Source of the DNA: Clostridia bacterium
GTDB taxonomy: Bacteria; Bacillota; Clostridia; Oscillospirales; CAG-272
DNA: 47,463 bases
Assembly (NCBI GenBank): GCA_017463065.1
Contig: JAFTPX010000016.1
Location: 1-47,463, forward strand
Direction of reading: 5' to 3'
Position numbers and translations under genes: made by a program. The notes beneath the pieces were generated by a model. It was not told where the DNA came from, made no database searches, and saw only the letters and a program-made list of their open reading frames with translations. Of the stretch, positions 41,841 through 47,463 are shown piece by piece. Positions within the stretch are counted from its first letter, which is position 1, and each line of letters opens with the position of its first letter.

Positions 41841-41905
41841 AAACGGCCGGCAATATTCCCCCCTGTTCCACCATAATATTCTATGTTTCCGCCAGTCGCA
41901 GGGAT
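41836..41905 (-). ncRNA. ZTP riboswitch (pfl motif)
   Basis: Minus-strand RNA starting near the predicted transcription start. P1: CCCUG (41903-41899) with CAGGG (41865-41861). Inside P1 is the conserved CGACUGGCGGAAA, a variable CAUA/UAUG hairpin, and GUGGAACAGGGG. Then the second half, CCGUUUGGGCA (near 41846-41836), equivalent to the consensus CCGCCUGGGCA; GGCGG can form the pseudoknot with CCGUU using two G-U pairs. The pfl motif was named for its place before pfl genes and binds ZTP/ZMP, signals of folate shortage. High ligand would block the terminator and turn pflB on. Confidence 0.82.
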
Positions 41906-41912
41906 CATTATT

Positions 41913-41941
41913 ATTATACCATTTTCCTCGTTTTTTGTCAA
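41913..41941 (-). promoter_or_regulatory. Sigma-A promoter of pflB-pflA
   Basis: Minus-strand TTGACA (41941-41936), 17 nt, TATAAT (41918-41913); perfect hexamers. The leader of about 150 nt contains the riboswitch and terminator. Confidence 0.85.
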
Positions 41942-41988
41942 GTTATTTGCTAAAAAATCAAAAATTCCACAAAATCATAAAAATCCCT

Positions 41989-42017
41989 TTTCAAAATGAA
42001 AAAAATTTGATATAATA
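41989..42017 (+). promoter_or_regulatory. Promoter of the YbaK-type gene
   Basis: TTTCAA (41989-41994), 17-nt spacer ending TTTGA, TATAAT (42012-42017). It is divergent from the pflB promoter about 50 nt away. Confidence 0.6.
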
Positions 42018-42057
42018 TAGATAATTATTGAACTTTGGAAGAATACGGGGAACCATC

Positions 42058-42534
42058 ATGTCTATTGAAGCAGTCAGATCCTATCTCGCGCTGGGCGGAC
42101 TTGCCGACAGGATCGAAGAATTTGACGTATCCAGCGCCACGGTGGAGCTTGCCGCGGCGGCACTCGGTACGGAGGGCGCACGCATCGCTAAAACCATTTC
42201 CCTCCACGGCAAGGAGGACGGTTGTGTCCTCATCGTTTGCGCGGGCGACTACAAAATCGACAATCAGAAATTCAAGGCGCGGTTCGGCTTCAAGCCGAGG
42301 ATGCTCTCTCCCGACGAAGCCTTGACGCTGACGGGTCATGCGGTTGGCGGCATTTGCCCCTTCGCTCTCCCAGAGGGCGTTGCCGTTTACTTGGATCAAT
42401 CGCTCAGGCGGTTTGACACGGTCTTTCCCGCGGCGGGCTCCTCCAATAGTGCCGTCCGTCTCTCCTGCGACGAGCTGTTCGATGCGTCGGGGGCTCTCGG
42501 CTGGGAGGACGTTTGCAAATCCAGAGAAGCGTAA
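42058..42534 (+). CDS. YbaK/EbsC-type aminoacyl-tRNA deacylase
   Basis: 158 residues of the YbaK/ProX editing fold: EFDVSSATVELAAAALGTEGARIAKTISL at the N-terminus, VLIVCAGDYKIDNQKFKARFGFKPRMLSPDEALTLTGHAVGGICPFALP (the tGHAVGGICPF block is diagnostic) and VYLDQSLRRFDTVFPAAGSSNSAVRL. These stand-alone proteins hydrolyse mischarged tRNAs (for example Cys-tRNA-Pro). Start at ATG 42058 behind GGGGAA; the frame extends 10 codons upstream without SD. The GyrB-like gene follows 44 nt later, probably on the same transcript. Confidence 0.92.
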   Translation: MSIEAVRSYLALGGLADRIEEFDVSSATVELAAAALGTEGARIAKTISLHGKEDGCVLIVCAGDYKIDNQKFKARFGFKPRMLSPDEALTLTGHAVGGICPFALPEGVAVYLDQSLRRFDTVFPAAGSSNSAVRLSCDELFDASGALGWEDVCKSREA

Positions 42535-42578
42535 CCGCATAAAGTTCAAAAGAAACCACGACAAACGAAAGGGATACT

Positions 42579-44582
42579 ATGGCAACAAAAAAAGAAGCAC
42601 CCAAGCAATATAACGATCAAAGCATCAAGGCACTCAAGGGAGCCGACCGCGTACGAAAGCGTCCCGGCGTTATTTTCGGCTCCGACGGTCTGGAGGGCTG
42701 TGAGCACTCCTTCTTCGAGATCCTCTCCAACTCGGTGGACGAGGCGAGAGAGGGACACGGTAACGAAATCACCGTCACCGCCTATGCCGACCGCTCCATT
42801 TGCGTGGACGACCACGGTCGTGGCGTGCCGCTGGGCTACAACGAAGCGGAGGAACGTTGGAACTGGGATCTGATCTACTGCGAGCTTTACGCAGGCGGTA
42901 AATACGACAACAACAACGGCGACTCGGCGTATGAATTTTCTCTCGGACTGAACGGTCTGGGCGCTTGCGCCACCCAGTACAGCGCCGAATACATGGACGT
43001 TTTCTCCTACGACGGAACCAACGAGTCCAAGATCAGCTTCAGGAAGGGCGAGCCCGTCACCGAGCTTGCGATTCGCCCCTTGGAAAAAAACGAGCGCAGA
43101 ACGGGCACGGTGATCCGTTGGAGACCCGATCTGGAGGTCTTTACCGATATCAACATCCCCCATTCTTTTTTCATTGAGACAATGCGGCGGCAATCGGTGG
43201 TCAACCCCGGCATCTGCTTTACGCTGAAGCTTCAGGGCGACGACGGAAAATTTGAGGAGCAGAAGTTCCTCTATGAAAACGGCATTTCCGATTATATTTC
43301 CGAGCTGGCAGGGGATACGGCAATGACCGCCCCCGTGCTGTGGCATCTGGAGACACAGGGTCGGGATCGGGCGGACAAGGATGAATACAAGCTCAAGGCA
43401 GACTTTTCCTTCTGTGTATCCAACACCGTCAACGCCACCGAATACTATCACAACTCCAGCTTCTTGGAGCACGGCGGTTCCCCCGACAAGGCGGTGAAGG
43501 TCGCCTTTGTGTACGCGCTGGACAAGTATCTGAAAGCCATGGGCAAGTACAACAAAAACGAGTCCAAGATCACCTTCGCAGACGTGGCTGACTGTCTGTT
43601 GCTTGTCATCAACAGCTTCTCCACCTTGACCTCCTATGAAAACCAGACCAAGAAATCCATCACCAACACCTTTATTTACGAGGCGATGACCGCCTTTCTC
43701 AAAGAAAATCTGGATATTTATTTCGTGGAGAACCCCACCGCCGCCGAAACCTTCGCCAATCAGGTGCTGGTCAACAAGCGGAGCCGCGAAAGTGCGGAAT
43801 CCGAGCGGCTGAATATCAAAAAGAAGCTGACGGGCACCATGGATATCGCCAACCGTGTGGAAAAGTTCGTCAACTGTCGCTCCAAGGACCCAAACGTCCG
43901 CGAGCTGTATATCGTGGAGGGTGACTCGGCTCTAACCTCCTGTAAGCTGGCAAGAAACGCAGACTTTCAGGCGATCATTCCCGTTCGCGGAAAGACCCTC
44001 AACTGTATGAAGAGCACCTACGACCAGATCTTCAAGAGCGAGATCATCACCGACCTGCTCCGTGTCATCGGATGCGGCGTGGAGATCACGGGTAAGAAGG
44101 TCAAGGGCGATCTTGTGACCTTTGATCTGAATGCCCTCCGTTGGTCAAAGATCATCATCTGTACCGATGCGGACGAGGACGGCTTCCAGATCCGAACCCT
44201 GCTTCTGACCCTGTTCTACCGCCTCCTCCCCACCCTCTTAAAGGAAGGAAAGATCTTCATTGCGGAGACCCCTCTGTTTGAGATCACCACCAAGGACGAG
44301 ACCTATTTCGCCTACGACGAATTTGAAAAGGCAGAAATTTTGAAGAAGCTGGGCAATCAGAAATACACACTGCAACGCTCCAAGGGTCTTGGTGAGAACG
44401 AGCCCGAAATGATGTCCCGTACCACCATGCATCCCACTACCCGCCGTCTGATCTCGGTGACCCCCACCGACGCCGGGAAAACCGAGGAGATCTTTGATAC
44501 CCTTCTTGGCAACAACCTGCTTGCCCGTAAGGAATTTATCGCCCTCCACGGCAGCGAATACATGAAGGACGCAGATATTTAA
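42579..44582 (+). CDS. Divergent type IIA topoisomerase B subunit (GyrB/ParE paralogue)
   Basis: 667 residues. GHKL ATPase: FFEILSNSVDEAREG (E47, N51), VDDHGRGVP (77-84), LGLNGLGACATQYS (ATP lid), and the transducer Lys in YENQTKKSITN. Toprim domain: VEGDSAL (about 446-452) and TDADEDGFQIRTL (about 528), where GyrB has DADVDG; then RSKGLGENEPEMM in place of RYKGLGEM. All catalytic acids remain, so it is probably active, but it diverges from housekeeping GyrB and ParE. No gyrA/parC follows. AAAGGG precedes the ATG. Alternatives: ParE with a distant ParC, or a specialised paralogue. Confidence 0.85.
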   Translation: MATKKEAPKQYNDQSIKALKGADRVRKRPGVIFGSDGLEGCEHSFFEILSNSVDEAREGHGNEITVTAYADRSICVDDHGRGVPLGYNEAEERWNWDLIYCELYAGGKYDNNNGDSAYEFSLGLNGLGACATQYSAEYMDVFSYDGTNESKISFRKGEPVTELAIRPLEKNERRTGTVIRWRPDLEVFTDINIPHSFFIETMRRQSVVNPGICFTLKLQGDDGKFEEQKFLYENGISDYISELAGDTAMTAPVLWHLETQGRDRADKDEYKLKADFSFCVSNTVNATEYYHNSSFLEHGGSPDKAVKVAFVYALDKYLKAMGKYNKNESKITFADVADCLLLVINSFSTLTSYENQTKKSITNTFIYEAMTAFLKENLDIYFVENPTAAETFANQVLVNKRSRESAESERLNIKKKLTGTMDIANRVEKFVNCRSKDPNVRELYIVEGDSALTSCKLARNADFQAIIPVRGKTLNCMKSTYDQIFKSEIITDLLRVIGCGVEITGKKVKGDLVTFDLNALRWSKIIICTDADEDGFQIRTLLLTLFYRLLPTLLKEGKIFIAETPLFEITTKDETYFAYDEFEKAEILKKLGNQKYTLQRSKGLGENEPEMMSRTTMHPTTRRLISVTPTDAGKTEEIFDTLLGNNLLARKEFIALHGSEYMKDADI

Positions 44583-44588
44583 AAACAA

Positions 44589-44630
44589 AAAAGGACGAAG
44601 AGTTGTTAAAGCTCCTCGTCCTTTTCCCGT
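44589..44630 (+). terminator. Terminator of the GyrB-like gene
   Basis: AAAAGGACGA (44589-44598) pairs with TCGTCCTTTT (44616-44625) with an inner GAG/CTC; the T-run is part of the stem. Confidence 0.7.
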
Positions 44631-44683
44631 CGGTAGGTATTGTTTTTATTAAATTTCAAAACTGTCCTTTAGAGCACGACTCT

Positions 44684-44720
44684 AACGAACCGTACTTGTT
44701 TTACGGTTCGTTCTTTTTCT
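44684..44720 (+). terminator. Second hairpin-plus-T-tract downstream of the GyrB-like gene
   Basis: AACGAACCGTA (44684-44694) pairs perfectly with TACGGTTCGTT (44702-44712) and is followed by CTTTTTCTTT. A small AGAG/CTCT hairpin sits just before it. No gene or promoter seen between the two terminators, so it may be a backup. Confidence 0.6.
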
Positions 44721-44736
44721 TTCGATCAACGTCCGA

Positions 44737-45003
44737 TCAGTCCTTAATAACCTTGGCGAAAACAAGGATCTGAATGACGATACCCGCCACAATGTAAACC
44801 TCGATCAAGGTGCTGACAACACCGAGAGCCCAACCAATGATACCGCCTACCAGGGGAAGCCAGCCCGTAATCGCGGTAGCGAGCCAGATCAGCGCACCCA
44901 CAACAATACCCGCCAGCACGTAGATCAGAATACCCACGATCAGGTTCGCAACCGAATCCGTACGCCGAAAGGACAAGGGGAAAATTTTCTTCAACGTTTC
45001 CAT
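44737..45003 (-). CDS. Small two-helix membrane protein
   Basis: 88 residues with two or three Gly-rich hydrophobic segments (NLIVGILIYVLAGIVVGALIWLA, LVGGIIGWALGVVSTL, YIVAGIVIQILVFA). Similar small proteins are common in Clostridia and unnamed; no function is assigned. GGAGG lies 9 nt before the ATG. Own promoter; converges with the GyrB-like gene. Confidence 0.75.
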   Translation of the reverse strand: METLKKIFPLSFRRTDSVANLIVGILIYVLAGIVVGALIWLATAITGWLPLVGGIIGWALGVVSTLIEVYIVAGIVIQILVFAKVIKD

Positions 45004-45034
45004 GATGATACCTCCATAAAATTTATTTCACCCG

Positions 45035-45063
45035 ATTGTATCACAGAAAAAGGAAAAAGTCAA
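45035..45063 (-). promoter_or_regulatory. Promoter of the small membrane protein
   Basis: Minus-strand TTGACT (45063-45058), 17-nt spacer ending CTGTGA, TACAAT (45040-45035), with the TGTGA extended -10. Confidence 0.75.
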
Positions 45064-45194
45064 TACCCTTCGGGATTTGTTCAAAAAATACCGCATTCTT
45101 TTTTAATATATTTTCAAATTTCCTGTTAAAAGTCCCCCGAGAGAACCATACTAATCCATGTATATGATTCTTTACGAAAAAGGAAGGCTTATCC

Positions 45195-46859
45195 ATGATT
45201 ACATTGAAAGGAAAAGGAGTTTACGGAGGAATTGCCATCGGACGGATCTCCTTCTTTCGCCGAGGAGGAGTGGACGTCCGCCGACATACGGTCACGGACG
45301 CCGAAAGCGAGGTTGCCCGTTTCGAAAAAGCCAAGGCGCAGGCGATCTCCGAGCTGAACAAGCTTTACGAAAAGGCACTCCGCGATATTGGTGAGAGCGG
45401 CGCGCGAATCTTTGAGATCCACGGCATGATGCTGGAGGATGACGACTATAACGATTCGGTGATCAACGCCATTCGTACCGAAAAGGTCAATGCCGAATAT
45501 GCCATCTCCACCACCGCGGAAAATTTCTCCATGGTTTTTTCCTCCATGGAGGACCCCTATATGAAGGAACGTGCCGCCGACATACGGGATATTTCCAACC
45601 GTTTGGTAGTCGCTCTGGCGGGCAAGAAGAGACTTGAGGCGGAGTCCTCTGATGAAGCAAGAATCGTCTGTGCTGACGATCTGGCGCCCAGCGAAACCAT
45701 GCAATTGGATCGTCAAAAGGTTTGGGCGTTTGTGACCGCGGAGGGCTCGGTCAATTCTCATACCGCCATTCTTGCCCGTACCATGGGGATTCCCGCCGTG
45801 GTGGACGTAGGCGACGAGCTGATGCGGGCGGAGGACGGCACGGAGGTGATCGTAGACGGGTTCTCGGGACACGTCTATCTCTCCCCCGATCAAACGATCC
45901 TCTCCGAAATGAGAGCGCGGATGGAGGAGGATCGGAAGGCAAAGGATCTGCTTCAAAAATACAAGGGCATGGATAACGTGACTCTCGACGGCACCCGCAT
46001 CGATATTTTTGCCAATATACAGGGACTGCGTGAGGTTGGCGCGGCATTGCTCAACGACGCGGGAGGGATCGGTCTGTTCCGCAGTGAGTTTCTTTATCTG
46101 GATCGGAACGAGTTTCCCGACGAGGAGGAGCAGTTTCAGGTTTACAAAACCGTTCTGCAAAGCATGGGGGGCAAGAAGGTCGTGATCCGAACCTTGGATA
46201 TCGGAGCGGACAAGCAGGTAGGCTATTTTGGACTGGAAAAGGAGGAAAATCCCGCCATGGGCATGCGTGCCATCCGCATTTGTCTCACCCGCCCCGAGAT
46301 CTTTCGCCCCCAGCTCCGTGCCCTGCTCCGCGCCTCGGTCTTTGGGTCCCTTGCAATCATGTTCCCTATGATCACCTCGGTGAAAGAGGTCATGGAGATC
46401 CGAAAAACCGTGGAGGAGGTTCGACGGGAACTGGAAAAAAAGAAGATCCCCACCTCCCCCGATACCGAGTTTGGCATTATGATCGAAACACCCGCCGCCG
46501 CCATGATCAGCGATCTGTTGGCTCCCTTGGTGGATTTTTTCAGTATCGGAACCAACGACCTGACCCAATACACGCTGGCACTGGATCGACAGAACCGAAG
46601 CGTTTCCTCTTTTTTCGATCCCCATCACGAGGCGGTGCTCCGCCTGATCGCCCTTTCCGCCGAAAATGCCCACCGTCACGGAAAATGGATCGGAATCTGC
46701 GGAGAGCTTGGCTCCGATCTTGCCTTGACCGAAACCTTCCTTCGTATGGGAATTGACGAGTTATCCGTCTCCCCCGCCTATATTCTCCGCTTGCGAGATA
46801 AAATCAGAAACACGGATCTTTCCGATCCGTCTGCTCAAAGAAAGGAATCCAACACATGA
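45195..46859 (+). CDS. ptsI: PTS enzyme I (phosphoenolpyruvate-protein phosphotransferase)
   Basis: 554 residues. Takes phosphate from PEP and passes it to HPr. N-terminal KGKGVYGGIAIGRISF; the phospho-His189 lies in EGSVNSHTAILARTMGIPAVV, where enteric EI has GGRTSHSAI; PEP-binding barrel with GIGLFRSEFLYLDRNEFPDEEEQF, RTLDIGADKQVGYF and NPAMGMRAIRICL; FSIGTNDLTQYTLALDR; the active Cys in GICGELGSD. GGAAGG lies 7-8 nt before the ATG. The stop overlaps the HPr start by 4 nt. The order is I then H, the reverse of the usual ptsHI. No clear promoter was found in 45064-45180. Confidence 0.94.
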   Translation: MITLKGKGVYGGIAIGRISFFRRGGVDVRRHTVTDAESEVARFEKAKAQAISELNKLYEKALRDIGESGARIFEIHGMMLEDDDYNDSVINAIRTEKVNAEYAISTTAENFSMVFSSMEDPYMKERAADIRDISNRLVVALAGKKRLEAESSDEARIVCADDLAPSETMQLDRQKVWAFVTAEGSVNSHTAILARTMGIPAVVDVGDELMRAEDGTEVIVDGFSGHVYLSPDQTILSEMRARMEEDRKAKDLLQKYKGMDNVTLDGTRIDIFANIQGLREVGAALLNDAGGIGLFRSEFLYLDRNEFPDEEEQFQVYKTVLQSMGGKKVVIRTLDIGADKQVGYFGLEKEENPAMGMRAIRICLTRPEIFRPQLRALLRASVFGSLAIMFPMITSVKEVMEIRKTVEEVRRELEKKKIPTSPDTEFGIMIETPAAAMISDLLAPLVDFFSIGTNDLTQYTLALDRQNRSVSSFFDPHHEAVLRLIALSAENAHRHGKWIGICGELGSDLALTETFLRMGIDELSVSPAYILRLRDKIRNTDLSDPSAQRKESNT

Positions 46860-47119
46860 AAAAAGAAACCTTTGTGTATACCGTTACCGATCCCAACGGA
46901 CTCCACGCCCGTCCCGCGGGGCTTTTGGTCAGAAAGGCGCAGGAGCTGAAGGGAGAGGTCACCATTTCGTTGAGAGATCGCTCCGCCAGTCTGAAAAAGC
47001 TTCTCGCCGTCATGGGACTGGGAATCCGCCACGGCGACACCGTTACCGTCACGGTAGAAAGCGAGCACGCCGCGGAGGATGCCGCCCGCCTTCAGCGTTT
47101 TTTTTCGGAACACGTTTAA
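46856..47119 (+). CDS. ptsH: HPr phosphocarrier protein, Ser46 replaced by Lys
   Basis: 87 residues. The catalytic His17 is in DPNGLHARPAG, equivalent to His15 of HPr, so it can accept phosphate from enzyme I. In Bacillus HPr the regulatory Ser46 sits in NLKSIMGVMSLGI; here the aligned stretch is SLKKLLAVMGLGI, with Lys48 at the Ser46 position. HPr kinase could not phosphorylate it there, so it should not act as the CcpA co-repressor. AAAGGAA precedes the ATG inside ptsI. It may be a general HPr of a lineage without this control or a dedicated paralogue. No PTS permease is nearby. Confidence 0.9.
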   Translation: MKKETFVYTVTDPNGLHARPAGLLVRKAQELKGEVTISLRDRSASLKKLLAVMGLGIRHGDTVTVTVESEHAAEDAARLQRFFSEHV

Positions 47120-47321
47120 AAAGCAATATTCCCCAACAAGCGCAAATTTTTTCGTTTCAATCAGTCGAAAAGTCAATTTTCCTCGCCTGACACCCATGGG
47201 GCATCCACTCCGCTTCGCATCATCCGTCCCAATTGCCCCTTTTTTCACATTTTGGGAGCATTTTTCCTCAAATATTTGGTAAAAAATTTCGTCACTTTTT
47301 GAAAAAAATTTTTAAAACCTA

Positions 47322-47350
47322 TTGCATTTTCCAAAAAACTGTGATATAAT
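47322..47350 (+). promoter_or_regulatory. Promoter of tRNA-Ser
   Basis: TTGCAT (47322-47327), 17-nt spacer ending CTGTGA, TATAAT (47345-47350), with the TGTGA extended -10. The 47120-47321 stretch before it holds no gene or terminator I recognise. Confidence 0.8.
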
Positions 47351-47364
47351 ACATGGGTCGGCAT

Positions 47365-47456
47365 GGAGAGATGGCTGAGCTGGTCTAAGGCGCACGACTG
47401 GAAATCGTGTTTGGGCTAATACCCCAACGAGGGTTCGAATCCCTCTCTCTCCGCCA
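47365..47456 (+). tRNA. tRNA-Ser (GGA anticodon), CCA encoded
   Basis: Acceptor GGAGAGA (47365-47371) pairs with TCTCTCC (47446-47452), G discriminator at 47453 and encoded CCA at 47454-47456. The anticodon stem CACGA/TCGTG encloses CTGGAAA, giving anticodon GGA (47400-47402) for UCC/UCU serine codons. A long variable arm (TTGGG...CCCAA) as in all class II tRNA-Ser, and a T-arm GAGGGTTCGAATCCCTC, are present. Confidence 0.97.
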
Positions 47457-47463
47457 ACAAAAA

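Noticed and set aside
41755..41874. 40-residue N-terminal extension of pflB
   Set aside because: The in-frame sequence is the riboswitch and terminator; the ATG at 41754 has an SD and gives the usual PFL length.
45189..46679. 496-codon minus-strand frame across ptsI
   Set aside because: Antisense shadow of enzyme I; no domain or SD.

Overview
The window looks like chromosome from an uncultured, mid-GC, low-oxygen member of the Clostridia (Bacillota), plausibly a gut lineage near Oscillospirales or Christensenellales. The reasons are pyruvate formate-lyase with its activase, strong SD sequences, near-consensus sigma-A promoters (TTGACA, 17 nt, TATAAT, often with TGTGA before the -10), a meso-diaminopimelate dehydrogenase, paired half-size chromate transporters, and reading frames typical of that class. 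The lineage is an inference. There is no phage, insertion sequence, CRISPR array or rRNA. One tRNA lies at the right edge.

Layout. 1-7757 is mostly minus strand: xpt (cut by the window edge), a cytidylate-kinase-like protein, a D-2-hydroxyacid dehydrogenase, a zinc-ribbon membrane protein, a 1042-residue ABC ATPase/permease and a leucine-rich-repeat lipoprotein, with one small plus-strand DUF378-type gene. 7990-16234 is plus strand and made of short units, each with its own promoter: recG, ddh, a CofE-like ligase, a GT-C-like membrane protein and a chromate transporter pair.

16280-27548 is the centrepiece: a co-directional aromatic amino acid cluster, aroF-tyrA-aroB-aroA-aroC-(MFS)-pheA-aroE/K-aroQ-azlC-azlD. 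It encodes every step from PEP plus erythrose 4-phosphate to prephenate, then both the Phe and Tyr branches up to the keto acids. In front of it is a 21-codon leader peptide with 8 Phe/Tyr codons, followed by an intrinsic terminator and a competing antiterminator. This is the architecture of a ribosome-mediated Phe/Tyr attenuator. Two hairpin-rich repeats interrupt the cluster without being terminators.

27811-39521 holds a class I lysyl-tRNA synthetase fused to a tRNA-binding OB domain, an SGNH-like lipoprotein, a minus-strand flavin reductase-proA-yfcE unit, a second DAHP synthase of another family, murD, a two-domain lipoprotein and a cysteine desulfurase. An 86-bp double-hairpin repeat occurs twice here. 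38793-41941 is pflB-pflA behind a ZTP (pfl-motif) riboswitch overlapping a terminator. 42058-47456 has a YbaK-type deacylase, a divergent GyrB paralogue with no GyrA beside it, a small membrane protein, ptsI-ptsH in reversed order with an HPr lacking the regulatory Ser46, and tRNA-Ser(GGA).

The strongest candidates for something little described are the Phe/Tyr attenuator in a Clostridium-like genome, the LysRS-I/OB fusion, the Ser46-less HPr and the intergenic hairpin families. Coordinates, motifs and pairings were read by eye; no search or folding program was run.
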